Source: Flavobacteriales bacterium UBA1958 (lineage in GTDB: Bacteria; Bacteroidota; Bacteroidia; Flavobacteriales_D; Sanyastnellaceae). Taken from it: 18,195 nucleotides of DNA. The stretch covers positions 1 through 18,195 of the forward strand of contig DDEI01000101.1 in NCBI GenBank assembly GCA_002336675.1. The letters are read 5' to 3'. Under the pieces are notes generated by a model. That model was not told the origin of the DNA and made no database searches. It worked only from the letters and a program-made list of their open reading frames with translations. Made by a program: the position numbers and the translations under genes. Shown here in pieces: positions 8,134 through 15,756 of the stretch (positions within the stretch are counted from its first letter, which is position 1; each line of letters begins with the position of its first letter).

Positions 8134-8141
8134 TACTTTTG
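8134..8141 (+). promoter_or_regulatory. Candidate -7 promoter box for the TonB-dependent receptor
   Basis: TACTTTTG fits the Bacteroidota TAnnTTTG consensus exactly and lies 22 bases before the receptor ATG, the same distance as the divergent desaturase box. A TTTG at 8116-8119 could be the -33 element, but the 14-base gap is shorter than usual. The leader just before the ATG is A-rich (AAAAAAAATG context) instead of carrying a Shine-Dalgarno, which is common in this phylum. Confidence 0.5.
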
Positions 8142-8163
8142 CGTATTCTAAACCTCAAAAAAA

Positions 8164-9996
8164 ATGAAATTATATTTCACTGCTATATTAACTTTTTTCC
8201 TGCTGAACCTAGCCTCACAAGAAATTCTTACAGATTCTATTTCTGAAGCATTCGTATACGAGAACAGAATCCAAACGCCTCTTTCTCAAAAAGCGGCGAG
8301 CGTAACTGTTATAACTAAAAAAGAACTGCAAGAGCTCCCTGGAGTTACTGTGGCTGACAAGTTACACAACGTTAACGGACTCGACTTAAGGTCCAGAGGC
8401 CCTCATGGCGTTCAAACTGATATTGGTCTAAGAGGGAGTTCCTTTGACCAAGTACTCGTTTTAATCAACGGAATAAAGCTAAATGACGCCCAAACAGGCC
8501 ATCATGTTATGAACCTACCTATCGACCTAGAAAGTATCGACAGAATTGAGATTCATTTCGGAAGTGCTGCTAGGGTCTTTGGACAAAATGCCTTTGCAGG
8601 TGCTATTAACATCATTACTAAAATCTCCGAAGATGATTTTATTAAAGTCAAAGCTAGTGCAGGTGATTATAACCTTCGTAATGCAGGTCTTACGGCTAAT
8701 ATAGCAACTAAGAATTTTAAGCAAAGTATTTCTGGAGAATTCAACTCCTCTGATGGATACAAATTCAATACAGATTATGAGATTATAAATGGACTTTACC
8801 AGTCTGAGCTGAATCTAAATGGACATAAGCTAAATACCATGCTTGGCTACACCTCTAGGAAATTTGGCGCTAATGGGTTTTACGCAAGTGAAGATTACAA
8901 AGATCAGTATGAGGAAGTAACGACTATCCTCTCCTCCTTATCGTATTCTCCAAGATTAAGAAACACTGAAAACAATATTTTGATAAGAGGTTACTGGAGG
9001 AATAACTTAGATGATTATGTATTCCTTAGAGAAGACCCGAGCTACTTCAATAATATTCACACCAATAATCAATATGGATTAGAAGTGAATTCGACATTCA
9101 AAACTAAATATGGAATTTTAGGCTTAGGAATGGATGCTCAATTGGTAAGGTTAGAAAGTAATAACTTAGGAAAAAGAGAACGAACCGTCGTTACTGGTTT
9201 TCTAGAGCATAAATTTCAACTGGTTTCCGGAAAAGTAAACATCACTCCTGGAGTTCAAGTTAACCAGTTTAGCGATTTTGGAATCAGCTATTTACCTGGA
9301 GTTGACGCTGCTTACTTCGTGTCACCTAAGTCAAAAATATATGCGAGCGTAGGACAGACATTAAGGGTTCCTTCATATACCGACTTATACTACTCAAGCC
9401 CTGCAAATGGAAGTAACCCTGATTTAAAACCAGAAACTGCTTTCTCTCAAGAAATAGGATACAGCACAAAACTATCTCCTAAAATAAATTTAGATGTGGC
9501 TGTTTTCAACAGAAGCTCCTCGGATCTGATAGATAGAATTAAAGACACCCCTGAATCGGTTTGGATTCCTTACAACATTTCTAAATTAAGAACTTCTGGA
9601 GTTAGTTCGAATATAGCATACAATAATCCTCAATCTTCAATTATTAAACAAGTAAGATTAGGATACACCTATCTCGATTCCGACATAGAGGTAAATGAGG
9701 GAATCACTTCAAGATATGCTTTAGAAAATTTAAGACATCAGCTAACAGCAGGTTTTACGCTGAACTACACAAAGCATCTTTCGCATAATGTTTCATACAG
9801 ATATGCGGATAGATTAAATCTAGATTCTTATGGCTTGTTAGACTCTAGGATTAACCTCAGTATAAAACGAAACTTAACATGGAATGTCTTTGTCGATGTC
9901 ACTAATATTCTGGATATCGACTATAAAGAAACCAATCTGGTAAGAATGCCTGGAAGATGGGCTTCTGCTGGGGTTAGTTATAAAATTGGACTTTAG
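8164..9996 (+). CDS. TonB-dependent outer-membrane receptor (BtuB/FepA-like, plug plus 22-strand-type barrel)
   Basis: This 610-residue protein has a signal peptide (about 1-19), then a plug domain (about 40-152) and a C-terminal beta-barrel. The plug carries VTVITKKELQELPGVTVADKL-like sequence, an IGLRGSSFDQVLVLINGIKLND core (87-108), the loop TGHHVMNLPIDLESIDRIEI and the closing GSAARVFGQNAFAGAINIIT, all diagnostic of the family. The barrel shows TonB-dependent receptor features such as GQTLRVPSYTDLYY and SNPDLKPETAFSQEIGY, and ends in SAGVSYKIGL. It imports a scarce nutrient (iron chelate, cobalamin, sugar or similar) using TonB-ExbBD energy. It lacks the N-terminal carboxypeptidase-regulatory-like domain and any SusD partner, so it is not a typical SusC. 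No cobalamin riboswitch or iron-uptake gene is visible beside it, so I do not assign a substrate. The ATG is supported by the signal peptide and the promoter box. Confidence 0.93.
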   Translation: MKLYFTAILTFFLLNLASQEILTDSISEAFVYENRIQTPLSQKAASVTVITKKELQELPGVTVADKLHNVNGLDLRSRGPHGVQTDIGLRGSSFDQVLVLINGIKLNDAQTGHHVMNLPIDLESIDRIEIHFGSAARVFGQNAFAGAINIITKISEDDFIKVKASAGDYNLRNAGLTANIATKNFKQSISGEFNSSDGYKFNTDYEIINGLYQSELNLNGHKLNTMLGYTSRKFGANGFYASEDYKDQYEEVTTILSSLSYSPRLRNTENNILIRGYWRNNLDDYVFLREDPSYFNNIHTNNQYGLEVNSTFKTKYGILGLGMDAQLVRLESNNLGKRERTVVTGFLEHKFQLVSGKVNITPGVQVNQFSDFGISYLPGVDAAYFVSPKSKIYASVGQTLRVPSYTDLYYSSPANGSNPDLKPETAFSQEIGYSTKLSPKINLDVAVFNRSSSDLIDRIKDTPESVWIPYNISKLRTSGVSSNIAYNNPQSSIIKQVRLGYTYLDSDIEVNEGITSRYALENLRHQLTAGFTLNYTKHLSHNVSYRYADRLNLDSYGLLDSRINLSIKRNLTWNVFVDVTNILDIDYKETNLVRMPGRWASAGVSYKIGL

Positions 9997-10077
9997 GTTT
10001 GAGCATCGTTTCAGAATTAAGCTTAACGCTTCATTCAGCGTATCAAAAAAACATTAATGGCCAAATAAAAAAGGAAC

Positions 10078-10106
10078 AGAGCTTAATCCTAAGATAGCTC
10101 TCTTTT
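10078..10106 (+). terminator. Possible weak terminator after the receptor gene
   Basis: AGAGCT (10078-10083) pairs with AGCTCT (10096-10101) across a 12-base loop, followed by a short T-rich run. It lies about 80 bases after the receptor stop. Stem and T-tract are both modest, so this is only a candidate. Confidence 0.3.
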
Positions 10107-10150
10107 CGCCAAAGCGTCGGTTTGCAAAACACTTCGTCAAAAACAATAGA

Positions 10151-10519
10151 ATGAAGAGACATATAACTTTTATATTTTTACTGCTGCTCCTGAGTTGTAA
10201 TAAATATTCTGAAAAAGTTTCGGGAAACTACAATGGACAAATGTCAATTAATGATTCCATTATTTCTAACAGTGCTAATATTTCAATTTCAGAAGTGTCT
10301 AAAAAAAGAATTTCTATCACAAGTGATTTCTTTCCCAGCTACCAATTAGATATTGACAGGCAAAGATATTTTTCAAGTGTGACCTATTTCCACGAAGGTG
10401 ATAACCTGATTGATTCAGATGTATTAGAAATTGGAGAGACGGGAGATGGATTATATTTAACCTTAATTCATTTGGGCAATATTGACAATAAGTACACTTT
10501 TTCCGGGGAAAGGAATTGA
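10151..10519 (+). CDS. Small lipoprotein of unknown function
   Basis: This is a 122-residue protein with a clear lipoprotein signal: a basic start (MKRH), a Leu-rich core and the lipobox LLSC with Cys16. The mature part, about 106 residues, has alternating hydrophobic and polar residues suggesting an all-beta domain. Short strand-like pieces include VSGNYNGQMSI, ANISISEV, RISITSD and YQLDIDRQ. The 'SGxYxGxMxIN...IxISE' opening recalls small lipocalin/calycin-like lipoproteins of Bacteroidota, but this is only a resemblance. The gene stands alone between the receptor (154 bases upstream) and the ABC transporter (190 bases downstream). The 190-base gap after it holds no open frame I can support. 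I do not assign a function. Confidence 0.7.
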   Translation: MKRHITFIFLLLLLSCNKYSEKVSGNYNGQMSINDSIISNSANISISEVSKKRISITSDFFPSYQLDIDRQRYFSSVTYFHEGDNLIDSDVLEIGETGDGLYLTLIHLGNIDNKYTFSGERN

Positions 10520-10709
10520 AAAAATCAATGGACTGATAATAGTTACGTGGAATTAAGTGCTTAGAAGCAGAGATATTGAGGCTTTAGTTTCAAAATAAGC
10601 TCCTTATTGCAAGATTTAAATATCTTCAGAACCTTTGAACACAATTTTAATTGAAATTACCCATTTATGAATGCAACTATTTTAAAACCTTAAATTTCAC
10701 AGAAACCAC

Positions 10710-12518
10710 ATGCACCCTCTTAAAGAATGGCTTTCTGGATTCATTTCATTAAAATATCTGCCTAGATTTTTCAGTTTAATATATAACGTAAGCCCAAAAT
10801 TATTTATTTCTAATACTACATTAAGACTTATAAAAGCGGTATTCCCGATAGTTCTTCTCTGGTTAGGGAAAGAAATTATAGATGAAATCATTCTTCATAC
10901 AACCACTGAGAACGTAGAATTCAATAGACTTTATACCCTTATCGCTATAGAATTAGTTCTAGTAGTTTTAAATGATATTATTAGCAGAGTGATTCTACTA
11001 ACAGATGGTCTTTTGGGGGCGCTATATGGAAATGCTTCATCTGTAGAACTAATCCAAAAAACAGCTCGAGTAGAAATCTCCGACTTGGAAGATTCTGAGT
11101 TTTATGACAAATTAGAGCGCGCTCGAAGACAAACCACGAGCAGAGTTTCATTAATGTCAGCTGTGCTCTCTCAAGGCCAAGATTTGATTACTATCATCTC
11201 TTTAGTTTCGGCTTTGTTGTACTTCTACCCTATTCTTATTCTACTCCTCGCTATCTCTATAATTCCTACTTTCATCAATGAGCTAAAGTTCAGTAAATCG
11301 GATTACGCGTTGCAACGCTCCTGGACACCAGAAAGAAGAGAACTCGACTACATGAGGATGATAGGCGCCAGTGATGTCACCGCCAAGGAAGTAAAGCTAT
11401 TCGGGCTAGCTAACTTCATCAGTGAGAGTTTCACCAAAATAGCTGACAAGTTTTACTCACAACAGAAAAAACTCAATATCAAAAGAACCATCTTCGGAAG
11501 TGCGTTTCATATTCTGAGTGATTTGGCTTATTACGGAGCTTATGTATTTATAGCGTTAAAAGCGGCTGTGTCTGTAGTAACGATTGGTGGATTAACTTTC
11601 TTGGCTGGTTCATTTAGCAGACTAAGAAGTAACCTACAAACCATATTTTTGCGATTTACACAGATTAACGAGAGCGCCATGTATCTCCAAGACTATTTTG
11701 AATTTATAGACGTGGAGCTAAAGAACGATATCGGTTTTGAGCAAAAAGCACTCCCTACCGAGGTTAAGGAAGGCTTCGAATTTAAGAACGTTTCTTTTAA
11801 TTACCCTAACAGTGAACATTCTGTATTCGAAAATGTGTCGTTTAAGCTTCCTAAAGGGGAGAAACTGGCGCTAGTTGGTGAAAATGGTTCAGGTAAAACC
11901 ACACTTATCAAACTACTACTGCGCTTTTATGAGCCGACCGCAGGCGCTATACTTATGGACGGTATAGATGTGAGGCATTACGACAAAGAGGCTTATCAGA
12001 AATTCTTTGGAGCTATTTTTCAAGATTTCGTGAAATACTACTTAACTGCTCGAGTAAACATAGCTGTCGGTAAAATAACAGATTTAGACAATAAGGAAAA
12101 AATAAAGGATTCTGCAGTACGCAGCTTAGCCCACGAAGTGATAGATACGCTACCAAAAGGTTATAATCAAGAGCTCGGTCGAAGATTCAAGAAAGGAGTT
12201 GAACTATCAGGTGGTCAGTGGCAAAAAGTAGCCATAGCCAGAGCATACATGTCAGATGCACAAGTGCTCATACTGGATGAACCTACATCTGCCTTAGACG
12301 CTAGAGCAGAATATGAAGTTTTTCAGCGTTTCATTGGACTCACAGAGGGTAAGACAAGCATAATTATTTCTCATAGATTTTCAACTGTAAGAATGGCAGA
12401 TAGGATAATGGTTTTAAAAGATGGAAAAATCTTAGAAATGGGCACCCATGAAGAACTGTTAGCTAATAAGACTTTATACGCAGAGCTATTTAATCTGCAG
12501 GCAGAAGGATATGCTTAG
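10710..12518 (+). CDS. ABC exporter half-transporter (fused permease and ATPase)
   Basis: This 602-residue type IV (ABCB-like) exporter subunit would act as a dimer in the inner membrane. The N-terminal permease has hydrophobic segments at roughly 40-58, 76-98, 158-190 and 270-302. The ATPase spans about 350-600 and is intact: Walker A GENGSGKTT (390-398), Q-loop Gln438 in IFQDF, signature LSGGQWQK (499-506), Walker B VLILDEP (519-525) with catalytic Glu524, D-loop SALD (527-530) and His555 in IISHRFSTV. Residues 204-212 and 219-235 look like a cytosolic coupling segment (ASDVTAKEVKLFG), typical of Bacteroidota members. Neither a peptidase C39 domain nor the lipid-A-specific features of MsbA are evident, so the cargo (lipid, peptide or drug) is not assigned. 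The membrane glycosyltransferase gene begins 102 bases downstream on the same strand and may share its transcript. Confidence 0.9.
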   Translation: MHPLKEWLSGFISLKYLPRFFSLIYNVSPKLFISNTTLRLIKAVFPIVLLWLGKEIIDEIILHTTTENVEFNRLYTLIAIELVLVVLNDIISRVILLTDGLLGALYGNASSVELIQKTARVEISDLEDSEFYDKLERARRQTTSRVSLMSAVLSQGQDLITIISLVSALLYFYPILILLLAISIIPTFINELKFSKSDYALQRSWTPERRELDYMRMIGASDVTAKEVKLFGLANFISESFTKIADKFYSQQKKLNIKRTIFGSAFHILSDLAYYGAYVFIALKAAVSVVTIGGLTFLAGSFSRLRSNLQTIFLRFTQINESAMYLQDYFEFIDVELKNDIGFEQKALPTEVKEGFEFKNVSFNYPNSEHSVFENVSFKLPKGEKLALVGENGSGKTTLIKLLLRFYEPTAGAILMDGIDVRHYDKEAYQKFFGAIFQDFVKYYLTARVNIAVGKITDLDNKEKIKDSAVRSLAHEVIDTLPKGYNQELGRRFKKGVELSGGQWQKVAIARAYMSDAQVLILDEPTSALDARAEYEVFQRFIGLTEGKTSIIISHRFSTVRMADRIMVLKDGKILEMGTHEELLANKTLYAELFNLQAEGYA

Positions 12519-12620
12519 ATCTTAGTCAGCAGAAGCTTAGAATAATAACACAAGTTTCAGAACTGTAGAATTTCCGGTAGTGATAGTTCGATTGGATATG
12601 AATAACTTTGCCTTTGAATT

Positions 12621-14504
12621 ATGAAACTCACCAACAAGCATATCTTCATTCTTATCTTAATTGTAGGTGCCATTCTGAGATTTTGGAATTACACATCTAT
12701 CTCATTCACTCATGATGAATTCAGTGCATATTTCAGAACTGGATTTACAGATTTCGGTGAGCTAGTTGAAAAAGGGCTCAAACAAGACACGCATCCACCA
12801 GGAGTTCAACTATTCATGAATTATTGGCGGCTATTTTTCGGAGACTCCCCTTGGATAATTAAGTTTCCCTTCACGCTTATGGGTCTGGCAGCCGTTTACC
12901 TTATATGGAAGCTCGGTAGACTATGGTATAACGAAACAGTAGCATTAATTTCTACAAGCTTCATGGCTTCTCTGCAGTTCACCATAATGTACAGCCAACT
13001 GGCCAGGCCTTATATAAGTGGATTATTCCTTACTCTTTTGATGGCCTGGCACTGGTCTAAACTAGTTAAGAAACCTGAAGATGGATTCTGGAAAAACGGA
13101 ATTCTATTTGTTTTAGCAGGAGCTTTATCTGCTTATAATCATCACTTCAGCTTGCTTTTTGCTGCTATCATAGGAATCAGCGGCCTATTTTTTATTCCTA
13201 AAAAAATCTGGTGGAAATACGCGCTACTAGGCTTTGGTATTTTCGCTCTTTACATTCCGAATCTAGGCCTGTTTTTCACACAACTAGAAATGGGTGGAGT
13301 AGGCACTTGGTTAGGCGCACCAGAGAATGATTTTCTTTGGATGTTTATTCGTTATATTTTTCACTTTTCATGGGTCCTCCTTGGCGTAGCAATAGCGCTT
13401 ATTATAGTTGGGCTGTTAAAGAAAAATAAATCTTTCACCTGGAAGAAATTCACCTTGTTTATAGCTTGGTTTATGATTCCCTTTCTGATAGGTTTTTTCT
13501 ATTCTAGGTATAAAAACCCAGTGATTCAATATTCGGTTCTCCTATTTAGTTTTCCTTATTTATTCTTTATACTTTTTGGTCACATAAAAGAACTTAAACC
13601 AAAACTCAACCTACTCGTATCAGTATCAATTATAACTTTAAGCACAATAAGTTTAATCACTAATAGACAGCACTATAAAATACTATACAAATCGCCATAC
13701 CGTGCTATCATCAAAGACCAAAACCAGGCAGCAATTGAAAATAAATCCATACTAAGAATCATAGATACCTATCCTAAAATGAACCATTACTATAATGAAC
13801 ATTTAGATGTAGATACTACTTATACTTGGGCCCAGAACTTCAGCTCTGAATTGGAATTCAAACAGTATCTAACTCAGAATTCAAGGCACTACGATCAACT
13901 GTTTTTTGGTGCATATTCTAAGACAAACAACTTTTACATTCCTATTATAAAAGAGTACTACCCTACCCTTGAGTACGTGACTGACTACGAAGGTGGATCT
14001 TCTTATATCTTTAGTAAGGCTAGAGTTACAGAGCCAAGAAAAAAATTACTTCTTGAGCAACATGTAGCAAAAGCGCTAATAAATGGAAGGTCACTCTGGG
14101 TTAATCCTGAAGTTTTCTATACAGAATATTCAAGTAGCTATACTATCGGACTAGATTCCTTAGAATTAAACCAAAACGATTTCATAGACATCAGCACTAA
14201 AATAAAACTTCCGTCAGTTGAAAGTGAAGTACTACTCGTCTCTGATATCTCTAAGGATGGGAAAGTAATTCACTGGTCCGCTACTCATGTGAATCGATTT
14301 GAAACAGAACGCCAAGAATGGTTTTTAGCTCATCACACCGTACCATTATCGGTATTGAATTTAGATTTAAAAGGAGCAGTACTAAAGACATACCTCTACA
14401 ACAAATCCGAAAGCGAAGTCTTTTATGACAGCTACACTCTGGAAATCCGTGATGGAAATCCATACTTGTATGGATTTTATGAGGAGATTTTTGACGAAAA
14501 TTAG
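12621..14504 (+). CDS. GT39/ArnT-like polytopic membrane glycosyltransferase
   Basis: This 627-residue GT-C-fold protein would transfer a sugar from a polyprenyl-phosphate donor on the outer face of the inner membrane. The first periplasmic loop carries the diagnostic acidic motif THDEFSA (30-36, Asp32-Glu33) and the DTHPPG motif (56-61), as in the ArnT, Pmt and RgtA-type families. About ten hydrophobic segments follow, among them 8-19, 83-96, 108-122, 133-146, 158-172, 176-191, 198-219, 250-266, 276-293, 302-319 and 328-346. YNHHFSLLF (172-180) is also typical. Beyond about 350 the protein is soluble, around 270 residues without membrane segments, and probably periplasmic. Neither the acceptor (lipid A, polysaccharide or protein) nor the sugar can be told from sequence. 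The ATG starts a normal N-in hydrophobic helix. A TAnnTTTG match only 10 bases before the ATG is probably coincidental. Confidence 0.85.
   Translation: MKLTNKHIFILILIVGAILRFWNYTSISFTHDEFSAYFRTGFTDFGELVEKGLKQDTHPPGVQLFMNYWRLFFGDSPWIIKFPFTLMGLAAVYLIWKLGRLWYNETVALISTSFMASLQFTIMYSQLARPYISGLFLTLLMAWHWSKLVKKPEDGFWKNGILFVLAGALSAYNHHFSLLFAAIIGISGLFFIPKKIWWKYALLGFGIFALYIPNLGLFFTQLEMGGVGTWLGAPENDFLWMFIRYIFHFSWVLLGVAIALIIVGLLKKNKSFTWKKFTLFIAWFMIPFLIGFFYSRYKNPVIQYSVLLFSFPYLFFILFGHIKELKPKLNLLVSVSIITLSTISLITNRQHYKILYKSPYRAIIKDQNQAAIENKSILRIIDTYPKMNHYYNEHLDVDTTYTWAQNFSSELEFKQYLTQNSRHYDQLFFGAYSKTNNFYIPIIKEYYPTLEYVTDYEGGSSYIFSKARVTEPRKKLLLEQHVAKALINGRSLWVNPEVFYTEYSSSYTIGLDSLELNQNDFIDISTKIKLPSVESEVLLVSDISKDGKVIHWSATHVNRFETERQEWFLAHHTVPLSVLNLDLKGAVLKTYLYNKSESEVFYDSYTLEIRDGNPYLYGFYEEIFDEN
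14456..14477. repeat. Perfect inverted repeat inside the 3' end of the glycosyltransferase gene
   Basis: AAATCCATAC and GTATGGATTT are exact reverse complements separated by TT, followed by a fourth T and then ATG. The structure lies 27 bases before the stop codon and is coding sequence (NPYLYGF). It could fold as an mRNA hairpin near the end of the transcript, but the T-tract is too short for a convincing terminator. Confidence 0.6.
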
Positions 14505-14653
14505 TCTTGTACAACTCCTCTAAAAATCTCTATTACTATAATTAATCTAGGAAGGACATTAGATTTGGATAGTGTTAAAACTCATATTTTAGCTACTCTG
14601 AGACACAGAATAACTAAGAGAGATTGGCAGATATGACTATAATAAATTAGCAA

Positions 14654-15088
14654 TTAATCGTATTTAATAATTAGGTCTGGTTTCACCTGCTTTATTTTTT
14701 CTATAAAACTACTGTTGGAGTCTGGTGAAATATATACTTCGTCATACTTGCCGTGGCGTATGATTAATCCGTTCATAGCTGTGGCTACCCTTAGACCTGT
14801 CCACATTGATTTACCTACTTGAATTTCTCTAATGCTTTGGATTTCTACCTTTCCCTTGAATGGCCCTGATTCATACCAAATATGATCTTCATCTACGCTA
14901 TAGTGTGTGTTCAGTAGAACGGATAATAACAGCCAGCTCAATAGAATTGTGACTGAAGACATAATGCCTACACCCCAAAAACCCTCTTTGTCATTTAGTG
15001 CTGTGCCTATAACTAAGGCCAAACAAAGCCCTATGGTTCCGAATATAACCGAGAGGAACAACCAGTCTATTCTGTTTTTAAATTTCAC
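14654..15088 (-). CDS. Two-helix membrane protein with a bacterial PH-like domain (bPH_6 type)
   Basis: This 144-residue protein has two transmembrane helices near 10-27 and 38-60 and a cytoplasmic C-terminal domain (about 62-144). The latter fits the bacterial Pleckstrin-homology-like family bPH_6 (formerly DUF1200): HYSVDEDHIWYESGPFKGKVEIQSIREIQVG, then ATAMNGLIIRHGKYDEVYISPD and a final helix FIEKIKQVKPDL. Members are found widely in Bacteroidota and Firmicutes; their function is unknown. Translation starts at a GTG (15088-15086): an in-frame TGA lies two codons upstream and the first in-frame ATG, Met43, would delete the first membrane helix. It follows the Lrp-type regulator by 23 bases on the same strand and is probably cotranscribed with it. 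Confidence 0.82.
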   Translation of the reverse strand: MKFKNRIDWLFLSVIFGTIGLCLALVIGTALNDKEGFWGVGIMSSVTILLSWLLLSVLLNTHYSVDEDHIWYESGPFKGKVEIQSIREIQVGKSMWTGLRVATAMNGLIIRHGKYDEVYISPDSNSSFIEKIKQVKPDLIIKYD

Positions 15089-15111
15089 AAATCAAATATA
15101 CTGCTTAGGGA

Positions 15112-15585
15112 CTAAAAAATGTTCTGAGGTAATGTGGTTTCGTTCTTTAACTCGGTGAGTACAAAGGAGCTCTGCACCTTATCTATATTAGAAAGTTTAG
15201 TGAGTTTTTTTGTTATGAACCCCTGATAATCGGCCATATCTTTAACCAGCACCTTTAGCAGGTAATCAAATGTGCCTGTAAGGTGGTAACATTCTACCAC
15301 TTCTGCAAGCTCATTTACTTCCCGCTGAAAATCGTCCAGATACTCAGCCCTATGCCCCTTTAGTGTGAGCGTACAGAAAGTCATTAAATTAAGACCTAAG
15401 GCATCTCGATTTATCTTCGCTGCATAGCCTGTAATTACCCCATTCTTTTCTAACCTCTTAATTCTATCAAAAACAGGAGTATTCGATAAATTTAACTGAT
15501 CAGCCATCTCTTTAATAGTAGATTTGGCATTTTCCTGAAGAAGCTTAATTATCTTCAGATCTATTTCGTCTAAGTTTTTTAACAT
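15112..15585 (-). CDS. Lrp/AsnC-family transcriptional regulator
   Basis: This 157-residue DNA-binding regulator has an N-terminal winged helix-turn-helix (about 5-62: LDEIDLKIIKLLQENAKSTIKEMA, then NLSNTPVFDRIKRLEKNGVI) and a C-terminal RAM domain (about 68-145) with the ligand-sensing dimer motif ECYHLTGTFDYLLKVLVKD. Family members sense amino acids and control amino-acid metabolism genes, typically the neighbouring one. It is divergent from the Cys/Met-type PLP enzyme with 171 bases between, an arrangement like MdeR/MdeA of Pseudomonas putida. By analogy it likely senses methionine or a related amino acid and regulates that gene and itself. The ATG at 15585 is directly preceded by AGGAG with no spacer, too close for a normal ribosome binding site. 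The start still fits the family's usual N-terminus. Confidence 0.93.
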   Translation of the reverse strand: MLKNLDEIDLKIIKLLQENAKSTIKEMADQLNLSNTPVFDRIKRLEKNGVITGYAAKINRDALGLNLMTFCTLTLKGHRAEYLDDFQREVNELAEVVECYHLTGTFDYLLKVLVKDMADYQGFITKKLTKLSNIDKVQSSFVLTELKNETTLPQNIF

Positions 15586-15756
15586 CTCCTCAGAGTTTTA
15601 TTCTTTTCATTCAACGTTGCAACGCTAAAAATAGAACAATTAACCATTATTATCTTAATAGGAAGAATATTTTACTTAATGAGTAGATAATAAAAGGAAA
15701 TACCACTACATAGAAGTATTTTTACGGTAGAATGACCTAATCTTAAGAACCGTAAT
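15586..15756. promoter_or_regulatory. Divergent control region with three dyads between the Lrp regulator and the PLP enzyme
   Basis: Three symmetric elements lie in 171 bases. A perfect 10-base palindrome CGTTGCAACG (15615-15624) is closest to the regulator. A 9-base inverted repeat, TTATTATCT (15647-15655) with AGATAATAA (15685-15693), has arm centres 38 bases apart. A 7-base inverted repeat, TTACGGT (15722-15728) with ACCGTAA (15749-15755), ends one base before the PLP enzyme's ATG. TATTTTTA (15717-15724) could be that gene's -7 box with one mismatch to TAnnTTTG. These are candidate operator sites for the Lrp-family protein, which usually contacts several spaced AT-rich sites. The assignment is inference from position and symmetry. 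Confidence 0.45.

Noticed and set aside
7930..8163. Possible cobalamin riboswitch before the BtuB-like receptor
   Set aside because: No B12-box-like sequence or multi-stem architecture is visible in the 234 bases, and the promoter box leaves only a very short leader.
10026..10041. ACGCT / AGCGT short hairpin after the receptor gene
   Set aside because: Five-base stem followed by A-rich rather than T-rich sequence; not a terminator on the plus strand.
11307..11318. GCGTTGCAACGC, a perfect palindrome containing the same 10 bases as the palindrome near the Lrp gene (15615-15624)
   Set aside because: It lies within the ABC exporter reading frame (encoding YALQRS) with no promoter nearby; a shared regulator site is possible but chance is more likely.
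12603..12610. TAACTTTG, a -7 consensus match ten bases before the glycosyltransferase ATG
   Set aside because: It implies an almost leaderless transcript and has no TTG at the right upstream distance; not reported as a promoter.
14505..14653. Gap after the glycosyltransferase gene
   Set aside because: No convincing open frame, RNA gene or terminator could be supported in this AT-rich stretch.
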